A stretch of 64,000 bases of DNA from Cohaesibacter gelatinilyticus (GCF_900215605.1 NZ_OBEL01000001.1:1612001-1676000), one strand, 5' to 3'. Counted from the stretch's first letter, positions 28,725 to 38,802 are shown. Translations and numbers: made by a program. Notes: generated by a model not told the origin, from the letters alone.

Positions 28725-30686
28725 CTATTCAGCAGATTCACTCTGTTTTGTACCAGGGGACAAATAGCCCTGTTCGTCCTTTTCCAAAGCCTGACGCAAG
28801 CGCTCTTGTGCTTCGGATGCTTCACGCTGGCGATCCCACATGGAAGCATAAAGCCCTTTTTGTTCCAATAGCTCTCCATGAGTGCCTCGTTCCTTGATCA
28901 GGCCCTTTTCAAGCACGATGATCTCGTCCGCATTGATCACAGTCGACAGACGGTGTGCAATAACAAGGGTCGTTCGGTTTTTGGAGACCTGATCTAGCGC
29001 AGACTGGATTTCCTGCTCTGTGTGGCTATCAAGCGCGGAAGTTGCTTCATCCAGAACCAGAATGGGAGGAGCCTTCAAAATGGTCCGGGCGATGGCAACA
29101 CGTTGTTTCTCACCTCCAGACAATTTCAAACCGCGCTCGCCCACTTCCGTATCAAACCCATCCGGCAAGCTCTTGATGAAGTCAGAGACCTGTGCCAATT
29201 GTGCAGCTTCTTCAATTTCACCGTTACCCGCATCAGGGCGCCCATAGGCAATATTGTAGCCTAGGCTATCATTGAACAGCACCGTATCCTGCGGCACCAT
29301 CCCAATCCCTTGACGCAGACTATGTTGAGAAACATCCCGCACATCCTGTCCATCGATCTCGATGGCACCACCTTTGACATCGTAAAAACGATAAAGCAGT
29401 CGTGAGATCGTCGATTTACCCGCACCAGATGGGCCAACCAGCGCCACTGTTTTTCCAGCAGGCACATCAAAACTCACACCACGCAAAATTGGACGCTCTT
29501 CGTCGTAATGGAATTTTACATCGCGGAAGCGAATGTCCCCACCTTTGATTGCAATGGGCCCGGCACCATCTTTATCGACAATTTCAGGCTCCTCACGCAA
29601 CAGCGAGAACATGGCTTCGAGATCCACCAGACCCTGCTTGATTTCACGATGCAGGAAACCAAAGAAATTGAGCGGCACAAAGAGCTGCATCAATAACGCA
29701 TTGATCATTACAAAATCACCAAGCGTCTGCTCACCATTGATCACGGCTTGCGCGGACAGCCCCATACAGAGTGCCATGCCAATCGAAAAGATGGTGATTT
29801 GGCCAAAATTCAGCCATGCAAGCGAGATCCATGTTCGAATGGCCGACTTCTCGTATGAAGCCATGGAAACATCAAACCGCTTGGCCTCCAGTTCCTCATT
29901 GCCGAAATATTTGACAGTCTCAAAATTCAGAAGACTATCAATCGCCTTGGAGTGGGCTTCGTTATCAGACTCATTCATTGCACGGCGAATATCGATGCGC
30001 CAAGAGCTGACTGTTGCCGAGAACCAAACGTAAAAAACCACCAGAGCGACGACAACCACGACATAGATCCAGTCAAACTGATAGGCGATGACGCCCGCCA
30101 TCAGAACAAATTGCAGCAATGTCGGAAAGGCGGAGAGAATGGTATGCCGAACAACGGATTCGATCCCCTTGGTACCGCGTTCGATCACTCTGCTGAGGCC
30201 ACCCGTACGCCTTTGCAAATGAAAGCGTAACGACAAACTATGCATATGGCGGAATGTTTCGTCTGATAGACGTCGCACGGCATATTGGCCAACCCGGGCA
30301 AAAATTCCATCTCGCAGTTGTTCGAAGCCAATATTGACCACACGCCCCAAGCCATAGGCGATCACCAGGATGATAGGGACACTTAGCCAACCAATTGGAC
30401 CGATACCGTCAACGGCATTGGGATCAGCCAGTGCATCTGTTGCCCATTTGAAAAAATATGGTGTGAACACATTGGCCATCTTGCCCAGCAGCAATGCCAC
30501 CATGGCATAGCCTACCCTACGCTTCAGATCTTCCCGATCACTTGGCCAGATATAGGGCCAAAGCGTGCGCAGGGTTTGCCATACAGGAGCCTCGGCTCGA
30601 ACCGTGCCCTCAGCCTCTGATTTATCTGGCTGTTTTTGCTCTGAATCTGAAGCATTAGGGGAAGTCTGTGTAGACGACTGAGCCAT
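28725..30686 (-). CDS. Atm1-type ABC exporter (fused permease and ATPase)
   Basis: Half-transporter that dimerises in the inner membrane. Bacterial Atm1 relatives export glutathione-linked metals or sulfur and confer heavy-metal tolerance. The start at 30686 (MAQSSTQTS) follows AAGGA at ten bases; the frame is open 29 codons further upstream. The 653 residues begin with an acidic, Ser-rich tail (about 1-40), then six membrane helices (about 60-350). The family-diagnostic segment SLLNFETVKYFGNE is near residue 255. The ATPase has Walker A GPSGAGKST, signature LSGGEKQRV, Walker B LVLDEATSALD and the H-loop histidine in AHRLST. Substrate assignment is by family only. Confidence 0.9.
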   Translation of the reverse strand: MAQSSTQTSPNASDSEQKQPDKSEAEGTVRAEAPVWQTLRTLWPYIWPSDREDLKRRVGYAMVALLLGKMANVFTPYFFKWATDALADPNAVDGIGPIGWLSVPIILVIAYGLGRVVNIGFEQLRDGIFARVGQYAVRRLSDETFRHMHSLSLRFHLQRRTGGLSRVIERGTKGIESVVRHTILSAFPTLLQFVLMAGVIAYQFDWIYVVVVVALVVFYVWFSATVSSWRIDIRRAMNESDNEAHSKAIDSLLNFETVKYFGNEELEAKRFDVSMASYEKSAIRTWISLAWLNFGQITIFSIGMALCMGLSAQAVINGEQTLGDFVMINALLMQLFVPLNFFGFLHREIKQGLVDLEAMFSLLREEPEIVDKDGAGPIAIKGGDIRFRDVKFHYDEERPILRGVSFDVPAGKTVALVGPSGAGKSTISRLLYRFYDVKGGAIEIDGQDVRDVSQHSLRQGIGMVPQDTVLFNDSLGYNIAYGRPDAGNGEIEEAAQLAQVSDFIKSLPDGFDTEVGERGLKLSGGEKQRVAIARTILKAPPILVLDEATSALDSHTEQEIQSALDQVSKNRTTLVIAHRLSTVINADEIIVLEKGLIKERGTHGELLEQKGLYASMWDRQREASEAQERLRQALEKDEQGYLSPGTKQSESAE

Positions 30687-30805
30687 GGAGGATTGGTCCT
30701 TAGAAGCAAATCCAAAGGCATAGCCGAAAGTCAGACATGTGGTCTTCATGTCTGGCGGCAAACCACGAAACAAGTCATAGCAAGGCCAATGGAAGCATAA
30801 AACGT

Positions 30806-30838
30806 GAAAAGGGGCTTTCAGAATGTGAAAGCCCCTTT
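30806..30838 (-). terminator. Rho-independent terminator of the LysM gene
   Basis: A perfect 13-bp stem (AAAGGGGCTTTCA from 30808, complement ending 30838) with loop GAATG. On the minus strand it runs into a T-tract. It lies between the LysM gene and the ABC exporter, which are on the same strand. Confidence 0.85.
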
Positions 30839-30874
30839 CTATTTAGGAACCCAATTGGGATTTAACAAGCACCC

Positions 30875-32671
30875 TTACTGAGAATTTACCACATCAGCAC
30901 TCGGAGCTTCTACAGCATCATAATTTCGCTCCCATCCGTCTTCACCCTCAGGAAGGTCGAAAACCTGACCTGGGTAAATCCAGTGTGGATCGCGAATTTG
31001 CTCGGTATTACCATCATAGATGGTCGAGTAACGAATACCTGCTCCATAGACACGGCGAGCAATCTCCCAAAGGTTGTCACCACGACGGATGATCACCTTG
31101 CGGCTGTTCACGACTTGCGGAGTTACATCACCATTGGCCTCACTCGCAACAGCATTGGCAATCTGACCATTGGTCCCTGTATCTTGCGCTGCAGATCCAT
31201 TTGAAGGTGTATCCTTCTTGGCCATAACAGGTGCTTTTTTCTCAAAGCTTACCTGAGCACGGGTCAGAACCTTGCCATCAGGGCCGCTCAGCAAATCAAC
31301 GCGCACGTCGTGAGAACCCACACCCAATGAGATAGGGCCATCAAAGAGGAATGTGCCTGCCTCACTGCTCTCGCTATCACTGATCGCACGATTGTCAACA
31401 TAAAGGCGCAGAACGGAACCGGCAGGCTTGGCATCACCCGCGACATAGAGCACATCACCTTCCAGTTCAATCGCCTTCACGGAAATGCTCGCCTGAACGG
31501 GCTCAACCGGTTTCTGCTGGACCATTTCTGTCTTGGCAGGCTCGGTCTTCATCATTTCAGTAGCATCGGCTTTAGGTTCAGCATCCACTAATGTCTTATC
31601 AGCCATCTCTGTAGGCTTCTCAGTCGCTTCCTTGTCTGCAGCGGACGCATCAGCCATGGCTTTCTTTGCCATGTCATCAGCTTTATCAGCCATTGCCTTG
31701 GCAGCATCCACAGCTTCGCCAGCTTTTTCCATGACCTTCCCGGCCACTTCTGCCGGTTTTTTGGCCATTTCAGTAGCTTTCTCAGCAAACTTGGCAACTT
31801 CCTGTTTTGGCTGAGTTTTTGCGATCTGTGCAAGGATCTTGGAAGCCTGACCCGGCTCACTTTCTACAACGAGCAGCTCACCACTTTCTGGAATAGCCAC
31901 GGCAATATTGGATTTGGAGACAATCGGGTCCGCGCCTTCGTCAGCTTTGGCAGCAAGGCTAAGATCGTGAACCCCCTTGCGCAGTGCTTCTTCCAGAATC
32001 ATCACCCAGGCGCCGCTGTCATCCGCCGTGGCTTTGGCCAGAACCCGGTCACCATTCATCAGTTCAACGATGGCACCAGGAGACGCCTTACCGGCAACGA
32101 GAGTATTGCCATCTGGCTCAACGCGCACAACATCAAAGCTTGGAACAATAGCGCCAGTTGTCAAAGTGTCCTTTGTGCTCTTGACAGCGTCGGTTGCTTT
32201 TGCCTCTGGCTTTGCTTCAGCGTTCTTGGTCATTGCGTCAGCAGCCTTGTTAGCAACCTCTTTTACAGGCTTGTTCGGTGCTTCCGCTTTACCAGTCTCT
32301 GCATCGGTGGTATGCGCCTCGTTTTTTGTGGTCTCTTCAGATGCAGGTTCCTCAGTCTTCTTCATATCTGCGACAGCTGCAGGCGCGGTCTCAGCAGACT
32401 TGTCGTCCTTGGCAGATTCAGAAGGCTTCTCCTCACCTTCTTTTTTTACCTCGGCATTGGCAACAGCAGATTTATCCGCTGCCTCGTTTTTTTTCGTCTC
32501 ACCGGAGGTTGATGGTGATTGAGATGATGTTTGAGATGGCGTCGTGGTTACCACTTCCTGAGGTTCGGCTTTCTCAGCCTGCTGAACCATTTTATCACCA
32601 AAGCCAAACCAAGCCAGTACGGCACCCACGATCAAAACACCTATCGTGACCACAAGATTCTTGTTCTTCAT
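30875..32671 (-). CDS. LysM-domain envelope protein with Ig-like segments and Ala/Lys/Glu-rich linker
   Basis: A 598-residue protein anchored by a single N-terminal hydrophobic segment (about residues 7-24). A long Glu/Lys/Ala/Thr-rich region follows (about 30-160), then an Ig-like segment (about 170-260), a heptad-like Ala-Lys-Met-Asp region likely to form helices (about 290-400), a second Ig-like segment (about 405-480), and a C-terminal LysM domain (about 530-580; RRGDNLWEIARRVYG). LysM modules bind peptidoglycan, so it probably tethers the membrane to the wall. It is found beside the Atm1-type exporter and the LOG gene in many Rhizobiales. Function unknown. Confidence 0.85.
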   Translation of the reverse strand: MKNKNLVVTIGVLIVGAVLAWFGFGDKMVQQAEKAEPQEVVTTTPSQTSSQSPSTSGETKKNEAADKSAVANAEVKKEGEEKPSESAKDDKSAETAPAAVADMKKTEEPASEETTKNEAHTTDAETGKAEAPNKPVKEVANKAADAMTKNAEAKPEAKATDAVKSTKDTLTTGAIVPSFDVVRVEPDGNTLVAGKASPGAIVELMNGDRVLAKATADDSGAWVMILEEALRKGVHDLSLAAKADEGADPIVSKSNIAVAIPESGELLVVESEPGQASKILAQIAKTQPKQEVAKFAEKATEMAKKPAEVAGKVMEKAGEAVDAAKAMADKADDMAKKAMADASAADKEATEKPTEMADKTLVDAEPKADATEMMKTEPAKTEMVQQKPVEPVQASISVKAIELEGDVLYVAGDAKPAGSVLRLYVDNRAISDSESSEAGTFLFDGPISLGVGSHDVRVDLLSGPDGKVLTRAQVSFEKKAPVMAKKDTPSNGSAAQDTGTNGQIANAVASEANGDVTPQVVNSRKVIIRRGDNLWEIARRVYGAGIRYSTIYDGNTEQIRDPHWIYPGQVFDLPEGEDGWERNYDAVEAPSADVVNSQ

Positions 32672-32890
32672 AGCAATGTCACACTTCGCATCTCTCGACG
32701 CCCATCCGGGAGCTGAAATTTTTACCTATGTATCTCACCCCCATTTAACGACGAAAAATGGCCAAGACACAAGGATTTATAAAGACTTTCCAGCAGTTCC
32801 CTAACCTGTTTTCAGCCTGCGAGCAAGGGTAGATCACTTTTTGTATGAATCCAGCTTGACGGCAGCCCATCGGGGTGCGACTTAACTTTC

Positions 32891-33502
32891 ATGGCTAAGT
32901 TGAAAAGAATCTGTGTCTATTGTGGCTCCGGCGCGGGAACTGATCCTGCTTATGCGGCTGCCGCCAAAATTCTGGGTCAGTCTATGGCTGAGCAGGATAT
33001 CGAACTTGTCTATGGCGGCGGCTCTGTCGGCCTGATGGGCATCACAGCCCAAAGCGTCATTGACCATGGTGGTAGAGTAACCGGCGTGATTCCCCACTTC
33101 CTCAAAGAACGGGAAGTGATGCTGGACTCCGTCCAAAAACTTATCATCACGCAAGATATGCACGAACGCAAACGCAAGATGTTTGATTGCGCACAGGCTT
33201 TCGTTGCCCTGCCCGGCGGCATTGGCACCTTGGAAGAGCTGGTAGAAATGTTGACATGGGCTCAGCTAGGACGGCATAAAAAGCCGGTACTCCTAGCCAA
33301 CATCAACGAATTCTGGGACCCACTCATGACGTTGCTTGACCATATGCGCGACGAACAATTCATTCGCAATGGAATGGAAGTCAACCATCTCGCCACGTCA
33401 GATCCCAACCAGATTGTTTCAATGCTCCAGCAGGCAGCAAATGTACTGGATGACGCGGCTCTTGCTGATGAAACTTGCAATGAGCCATTGAACAAGTTCT
33501 AG
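32891..33502 (+). CDS. LOG family protein (cytokinin riboside 5'-monophosphate phosphoribohydrolase-like, TIGR00730)
   Basis: The 203 residues carry the LOG signature PGGIGTLEELVEMLTWAQLG and the nucleotide-site segment VYGGGSVGLMG. Family members release bases from nucleoside 5'-monophosphates; plant LOG makes active cytokinins, while bacterial members probably act as general nucleotide hydrolases. It is divergent from the LysM gene across 219 bases. No clear Shine-Dalgarno precedes the ATG, suggesting a weak or leaderless start. Specific cytokinin activity is not implied. Confidence 0.9.
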   Translation: MAKLKRICVYCGSGAGTDPAYAAAAKILGQSMAEQDIELVYGGGSVGLMGITAQSVIDHGGRVTGVIPHFLKEREVMLDSVQKLIITQDMHERKRKMFDCAQAFVALPGGIGTLEELVEMLTWAQLGRHKKPVLLANINEFWDPLMTLLDHMRDEQFIRNGMEVNHLATSDPNQIVSMLQQAANVLDDAALADETCNEPLNKF

Positions 33503-33520
33503 AAAATTCAACAAATATGA

Positions 33521-33575
33521 CAACGGGCCGAAAAATCGGATTGTTCTCTTTCATGATGCTCCGACTGGCCCGTTG
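33521..33575. other. Two-tier stem-loop between LOG gene and YdcZ-type transporter
   Basis: CAACGGGCC (33521-33529) pairs perfectly with GGCCCGTTG (33567-33575), and inside it TCGGA (33536-33540) pairs with TCCGA (33560-33564). No T-run follows on either side, so it is not a standard terminator. It fills most of the 131-base gap. It may be a palindromic repeat or an RNA-processing site. Confidence 0.5.
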
Positions 33576-33633
33576 AACTCAACCAACTGATGGATCCCCT
33601 CTGAAACTCCATCCATAACAGGATCCTCCTCCA

Positions 33634-34098
33634 ATGAACCATATGGCAGCCATTGGCATCGCCACAGCTCTGACCGTTGGTCTTTCCATCGGATTTCAGG
33701 GCATTTTCGCCGCACGGCTTTCCCTCGGCGACAACGCCATCAATTCCGGAATGCTCATAATTCTGGCAGGTGGCCTGATCGCAGCGGTACTGATGGCTGT
33801 CCTTGTCCCCACCGGTCACATCGAAATCGCCAAGCTGACCGGCCCGCGCATCTTCTATCTCACACTCTGTGCAATTGCTGGTATCATCATCGTTTCCGGC
33901 TCTGCATTTGCTTTCGCCAAAATAAGCCCAGCCGTGGCGGTTGCTCTCATCATTTTAGGGCAGATGACTCTCGCTCTTGCCGCTGACTATTTTGGCTGGA
34001 CAGGACAAACACCGCAACCAATCGATTTGCGTCGTGTTGGCGGACTTGTTCTGCTCGTCGCAGCAATCTGGATGCTGATGCCTCGCTCTGAACCATAA
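33634..34098 (+). CDS. DMT family transporter, YdcZ/DUF606 type (half-size)
   Basis: A small membrane protein of 154 residues with five hydrophobic segments (near 5-25, 38-58, 70-90, 93-113 and 130-148). It matches the DUF606/YdcZ group of the drug/metabolite transporter superfamily, members of which usually work as dimers. Substrate unknown. An AGGA lies ten bases before the first ATG; a second Met is three codons in. It is convergent with rarD, and their terminator overlaps the rarD stop codon. Confidence 0.8.
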   Translation: MNHMAAIGIATALTVGLSIGFQGIFAARLSLGDNAINSGMLIILAGGLIAAVLMAVLVPTGHIEIAKLTGPRIFYLTLCAIAGIIIVSGSAFAFAKISPAVAVALIILGQMTLALAADYFGWTGQTPQPIDLRRVGGLVLLVAAIWMLMPRSEP

Positions 34099-34131
34099 GA
34101 GAACGAATGAATGAAAAGCTGACAAATTTAG

Positions 34132-34156
34132 AAGGCCGCCATCAGGTGGCCTTTTG
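34132..34156 (+). terminator. Terminator after the YdcZ-type gene
   Basis: AAGGCCGCC (34132-34140) pairs with GGTGGCCTT (34145-34153, one G-U) around ATCA and is followed by Ts. The 3' arm lies inside the rarD stop region (34142), so the convergent genes share this structure. Confidence 0.75.
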
Positions 34157-35104
34157 CTTATTTGTCTTTTCCGCTCTTCGTGCCTGTTTGAACGCATCCA
34201 AGCTATAAATGATGACGGATAGCCAGATCAAACAAAAGGTCACGAACTTGTCCATGGTCAGTGCTTCACCTAACACAAAGACTGCCAGCAGGAATTGGAT
34301 GGTCGGGTTCATGTATTGCAGTACACCAAGAGTGGAGAGCTTCATTCGCTTTGCAGCCGCAGAGAACCAAAGAAGTGGAAAATAGGTCGCGAAACCGGTC
34401 AGGATCAGCAAAATATTGGTTTTGCTATCACTGACAAAGAGATGCGCCTCACCAATCGCAAACAAATAGATCAAATAGCCAAATGCGAATGGGATGATCA
34501 GGACCAGTTCCACCAATAGTCCCAGATTGGGTCCGACATCAACGGTTTTGCGGATATAGCCATAACCTCCAAAGGACAAGGCAACAATCAGCGAAACAAT
34601 CGGCAGTTCGCCCAACCAGATCGTCTGCAACACAATTGCCAATGCCGCCAAACCAATGGCCACCCACTGGGGAACAGAAAGACGTTCTGACAGAAAGACA
34701 AAACCCAGAGCCACATTGACCAGCGGCAAGATGAAATAGCCAAGGCTGGCTTCAGTTGCCTGTTGGTTGGTCACCGCCCAGATATAAGTCAACCAGTTGA
34801 TGGAAATCAGTACCGAGGAAAAGAGCAAGGCCCGAAAGGACTTCTTGTTGCGCAGAACCGGCCAAACCTCGCCCCAACGTTTCTTGACCAAAAAGAACAG
34901 TCCAACGACAACCAGAGACCAGACCACCCGGTTGGACACCACTTCCAACGGTGTGACATGGGAAAGAGCCGCATAGTACAGCGTCAGCATTGCCCAGACG
35001 CCATAGGCGGAAACAGCAGCCAGCAATCCTAATTTTTGGTCGGCAAGAGCTTGAGCGGACAAATCCTGCCCGCCCTCTCCTTTTTCAGAAGAGTGATCCA
35101 TCAA
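34142..35104 (-). CDS. rarD: EamA family transporter RarD
   Basis: A ten-helix drug/metabolite transporter; RarD was named for chloramphenicol resistance in Pseudomonas, but its natural substrate is unknown. The 320 residues show the family start GLLAAVSAYGVWAML, the conserved SINWLTYIWAV near residue 105, and LGYFILPLVNVALG near 128, followed by the second EamA repeat. The N-terminus carries about 25 charged residues before helix 1, and the C-terminus is Lys/Arg-rich. It is downstream of cimA by 33 bases on the same strand, so the two may share a transcript. Confidence 0.88.
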   Translation of the reverse strand: MMDHSSEKGEGGQDLSAQALADQKLGLLAAVSAYGVWAMLTLYYAALSHVTPLEVVSNRVVWSLVVVGLFFLVKKRWGEVWPVLRNKKSFRALLFSSVLISINWLTYIWAVTNQQATEASLGYFILPLVNVALGFVFLSERLSVPQWVAIGLAALAIVLQTIWLGELPIVSLIVALSFGGYGYIRKTVDVGPNLGLLVELVLIIPFAFGYLIYLFAIGEAHLFVSDSKTNILLILTGFATYFPLLWFSAAAKRMKLSTLGVLQYMNPTIQFLLAVFVLGEALTMDKFVTFCLIWLSVIIYSLDAFKQARRAEKTNKQKAT

Positions 35105-35137
35105 TAGAGCTTTACAAATGGGTGAAACGCGCGCCTA

Positions 35138-36733
35138 TCAGACTGTTGCTCCATTCTTGAGCAACTTATAGGTCACCGAATCCACCAAGGCTTGGAAAGA
35201 AGCGTCCACGATATTCTCAGAAACGCCCACTGTAAACCAACGATTTCCCTGTCCATCCCGACTTTCTATCAGCACACGGGTGATCGCACTGGTACCACCA
35301 TTCAGGATACGCACCTTATAGTCGACCAGTTCCAGATTTTTTATCTTGTCCTGCAGTTTGCCCAGATCCTTGCGAAGCGCTATATCCAGCGCGTTCACAG
35401 GTCCCTGACCTTCGGCAACGGACATACGAACTTCACCATCTATCTCGATCTTGACGACTGCTTCGGACATGGTCACGATTTCGCCCCGCGCATTGAAGCG
35501 GCGTTCCACACCGACACGGAATGATTCCACTTTGAAATATTCAGGCACTTCTCCCAGATGACGACGCGCCAGCAATTCCAAAGACGCTCCAGCACCTTCA
35601 TAGGCGTAGCCCGTCGCTTCCCGCTCCTTGATCACCCCAAGTAAGCTTGCAACGCGAGGATCTTTTTTATCTGCCTTGATACCCATACGCGCCAATTCAT
35701 CCAACAGATTGGAAAGTCCCGCCTGATCTGACACCAGTACACGACGGCGATTGCCGATGGCTTCCGGAGCAACATGCTCATAAGTCGCCGGATCTTTCAA
35801 AATCGCAGAGGCATGAATACCGGCTTTGGTGGCAAAAGCACTTTGCCCGACATAAGGCAGATGTCGGTTGGGAGCCTGATTGAGCAATTCATCGAAATTG
35901 CGTGACACTGATGTCAAACGCGAGAGCTGTTCATCACTAACACCAATTTCCAAATGATCGGAAAATTCCGGTTTCAGCTTTAAAGTCGGAATAAGAGAGA
36001 TCATATTGGCATTACCGCAACGCTCACCGATACCGTTCAAGGTACCCTGGATCTGGCGAACACCACCGCGTACAGCGGCCAGAGAGTTTGCGACAGCTTG
36101 CTCAGTGTCATTATGCGCATGAATACCAAGATTGTTTCCCGGCACCACGGAAGTCACATCCTTGACGATCTCATAGACTTCATGCGGAAGCGTGCCACCA
36201 TTGGTATCGCAAAGCACCACCCAACGCGCCCCTGCTTCATAGGCGGTTTTGGCACAGGACAGCGCATAATCCCGATTGGCTTTATAGCCGTCAAAGAAAT
36301 GCTCACAATCGACCATGGCTTCTTTTCCAGCAGCAATGGCAGCTTTAACAGAGTCGGCGATGCCTTCGAGATTTTCCTCATTGGTACAGCCAAGAGCCAC
36401 TTTCACATGGTAGTCCCAGCTCTTGGCAACATAGCAGATGGCATCGGCTGAACTGTTGATCAGGCCTTGCACGCCCGGATCATTGGCAACGGAGCGCCCT
36501 GCCCGTTTGGTCATACCAAAAGCAGTGAAGGTGGCTTTTTCCGTACGCTTCTTTTCAAAAAACCGATCATCGGTCGGGTTGGCTCCAGGATAGCCTCCCT
36601 CGACATAATCAACGCCCAGCTCATCCAGAATTTTGGAAATGACAATTTTGTCTTCCACGGAGAAATTGATGCCATTGGTCTGGGCACCATCTCGCAAGGT
36701 GGTATCAAACAGATAGAGACGCTCTTTTGTCAT
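35138..36733 (-). CDS. cimA: (R)-citramalate synthase
   Basis: Condenses acetyl-CoA with pyruvate to give citramalate, feeding isoleucine synthesis without threonine deaminase. The start at 36733 (MTKERLYLFDTTLRDG) has AGGA seven bases upstream. The 531 residues have the alpha-isopropylmalate synthase-like HMGL barrel (LFDTTLRDGAQ at 8-18) and a C-terminal LeuA regulatory dimer domain (about 400-525). The segment GGYPGANPTDD near residue 52 is typical of CimA as opposed to LeuA. It lies immediately after cysS, an arrangement seen in related genomes. Confidence 0.93.
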   Translation of the reverse strand: MTKERLYLFDTTLRDGAQTNGINFSVEDKIVISKILDELGVDYVEGGYPGANPTDDRFFEKKRTEKATFTAFGMTKRAGRSVANDPGVQGLINSSADAICYVAKSWDYHVKVALGCTNEENLEGIADSVKAAIAAGKEAMVDCEHFFDGYKANRDYALSCAKTAYEAGARWVVLCDTNGGTLPHEVYEIVKDVTSVVPGNNLGIHAHNDTEQAVANSLAAVRGGVRQIQGTLNGIGERCGNANMISLIPTLKLKPEFSDHLEIGVSDEQLSRLTSVSRNFDELLNQAPNRHLPYVGQSAFATKAGIHASAILKDPATYEHVAPEAIGNRRRVLVSDQAGLSNLLDELARMGIKADKKDPRVASLLGVIKEREATGYAYEGAGASLELLARRHLGEVPEYFKVESFRVGVERRFNARGEIVTMSEAVVKIEIDGEVRMSVAEGQGPVNALDIALRKDLGKLQDKIKNLELVDYKVRILNGGTSAITRVLIESRDGQGNRWFTVGVSENIVDASFQALVDSVTYKLLKNGATV

Positions 36734-36814
36734 GTCCTGGTCCTGTATCATTCGGGTCTTGTCTTATAAAAAACCCCGGCCCAGTTAGGGTCGAGGCCAG
36801 ATCTATACTATCAA

Positions 36815-38215
36815 TCAGCCTTCAAGGCTCCAACTGGTCTCAAATGCACCAGTTTCTTTGTTCTTGCTGTCTTTCAGTACAACGCCCATCTCGGCCAGTT
36901 TGTCACGCAGCTCATCAGACTTGGCAAAATCCTTGTTATTGCGCGCATCAAGGCGCTCATTAACAATGGCCTGAATGGAAGCTTCGTCTACATCAGCAGA
37001 ACCAGCAGGACGCCATTCCGCCCATGCAGCAGGATCTTGCATCACAAGCCCAAACAGATCCTGCAAGCTGGCTTTCAAACCAGCAGCTGCACCCTTATCT
37101 CCTTGAGCAGCAAGGGCACGAAGCGCATGAAGACGTGCGATGGCCTTCGGCGTATTCAGGTCATCCGCTAATGTAGCAACAATTTCGGCATCAACGATTG
37201 ATGGATCCACATCCGCAGTCACTGCATACCATTGATCCAGTGTCTTCTTGGCATCACGTACGCCGTCCTGCGTCCAGTTGAACGGCTTGGCATAATGAGT
37301 AGTCATCAGAGCAAGGCGGATAGCTTCTCCCGGCCATTGATCTATCAGCTCATGAGCAGTGATGAAATTGCCAAGAGACTTGGACATTTTCTCGCCTTCA
37401 ACCTGAACAAAGCCATTATGCATCCAGACTTTTGCCATGGCGTCATTACCATGAGCACAACGGGATTGTGCGATCTCATTTTCATGATGCGGGAAGGTCA
37501 AATCAATCCCGCCGCCATGAATATCAAAGACTTTGCCAAGATGCTTCTCGCTCATGGCCGAGCATTCGATGTGCCACCCTGGACGACCAGCACCCCAAGG
37601 ACTATCCCAGCTTGGTTCATTCTCTTTGGATGGCTTCCACAACACAAAATCCATCGGATTGCGCTTGTACGGTGCCACTTCCACACGAGCACCGGCAATC
37701 ATGTCATCGATAGAGCGACCGGAAAGCTGGCCATAGTCAGCCATGGAATCAACGGCAAAAAGCACATGCCCTTCAGCAGCATAGGCATGGCCTTTTTCGA
37801 TGAGCGTGCCAATCATGGTCAGCATCTCATCGATATGCTCGGTCGCACGCGGCTCAATGGTTGGGCGCATGACACCCAACGCATCCATATCCGCATGATA
37901 AATGGCCGTCGTCTCATCGGTCAGCTCACGAATGGAAATACCACGCTCTGCGGCCCGCACATTGATCTTGTCATCCACATCGGTGATGTTGCGCACGTAA
38001 GTCACATGATCCTGGCCATAAACATGGCGAAGAAGACGGAAAAGCGTGTCAAACACAACAGCAGGACGGGCATTGCCAATGTGAGCAGTGTCATAAACGG
38101 TCGGTCCACACACATACATCCGCACATTATTGGCATCAATCGGTTGGAAATCTTCCTTGTTACGGCTCAGCGTATTGTAAAGCTTGAGCTGAGCCTTATC
38201 ACTCTTGGCAGTCAT
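36815..38215 (-). CDS. cysS: Cysteinyl-tRNA synthetase
   Basis: Charges tRNA-Cys. The 466 residues show class I signatures: the HIGH motif as HIGNARP near residue 40, the zinc-ligand cysteine in VCGPTVYD just before it, HIECSAM near 213, and KMSKSLGN near 273. It is first in the minus-strand cysS-cimA-rarD string, with an 81-base gap to cimA. Length and motif order are normal. Confidence 0.97.
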   Translation of the reverse strand: MTAKSDKAQLKLYNTLSRNKEDFQPIDANNVRMYVCGPTVYDTAHIGNARPAVVFDTLFRLLRHVYGQDHVTYVRNITDVDDKINVRAAERGISIRELTDETTAIYHADMDALGVMRPTIEPRATEHIDEMLTMIGTLIEKGHAYAAEGHVLFAVDSMADYGQLSGRSIDDMIAGARVEVAPYKRNPMDFVLWKPSKENEPSWDSPWGAGRPGWHIECSAMSEKHLGKVFDIHGGGIDLTFPHHENEIAQSRCAHGNDAMAKVWMHNGFVQVEGEKMSKSLGNFITAHELIDQWPGEAIRLALMTTHYAKPFNWTQDGVRDAKKTLDQWYAVTADVDPSIVDAEIVATLADDLNTPKAIARLHALRALAAQGDKGAAAGLKASLQDLFGLVMQDPAAWAEWRPAGSADVDEASIQAIVNERLDARNNKDFAKSDELRDKLAEMGVVLKDSKNKETGAFETSWSLEG

Positions 38216-38677
38216 TGCCTTTTCCCATTCCTTGAAGCGCGGCTGCGCAAACTGTGTTTCTTGTCAATCTGACTGCATAAATGCAGACAAGGATCGCCAT
38301 CCACAGGATCAATCCGTGGCCGGATCTCGTTTCAATTTTTTAGGAAAAACAGGCGAAACGGCTCCAGCCAGCGAAATGCTAGCGGATAATAATCTGTCCA
38401 ATAATGCAGCAGAGTTGAGCAAATACCGTTTTCATGCCCGCACAATGGCCAAATTACTCCTTTGCGTCAACTACTCATTTGAATTGAGAGATACAAATCC
38501 CCATGACGTGAGAGTAAAAATACCACCTTCTCTGAACCAAATGAATTGGGACATGCCGCAGCTGAAATTTCTATCAAAAAATTCCGTTCAGATACATGAA
38601 TTGAAAATGAACGTTCAGATCAGGTTTCATTCAGCCATCGTCTATTAAACATATCATCAACCGGGGCAAACATTGAG

Positions 38678-38773
38678 ATGCTGCCAATAATGCTCTCATT
38701 TTTTGCCCGTGTAGTGAGCAAGATTTTTGAAATTCGACAGGGAACCCATCCCATAGGCATTTTTAATGCCTGA
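38678..38773 (+). CDS. Possible 31-residue small protein (or sRNA) upstream of a terminator
   Basis: An ATG frame of 31 codons starting MLPIMLSFFARVV ends 29 bases before a convincing plus-strand terminator. No larger gene on this strand could use that terminator. The product would be short, hydrophobic at its start and basic in the middle. The Shine-Dalgarno is weak (a G-rich stretch about 12 bases upstream), so the transcript may instead be a non-coding RNA. No family is recognised. Confidence 0.3.
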   Translation: MLPIMLSFFARVVSKIFEIRQGTHPIGIFNA

Positions 38774-38802
38774 ACCAGTCGCACCCACTCTCTGTCGTTT
38801 GG

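Noticed and set aside
34132-34156. Possible regulatory repeat at the rarD stop
   Set aside because: Better explained as a shared terminator for two convergent genes, with a four-base loop and a T-run.
37232-38272. 346-codon open frame antisense to cysS
   Set aside because: Covers cysS, which has intact class I synthetase motifs; no independent evidence.
38205-38648. 147-codon plus-strand frame starting inside cysS
   Set aside because: Starts within the opposite-strand cysS gene, lacks a ribosome-binding site, and shows no domain.
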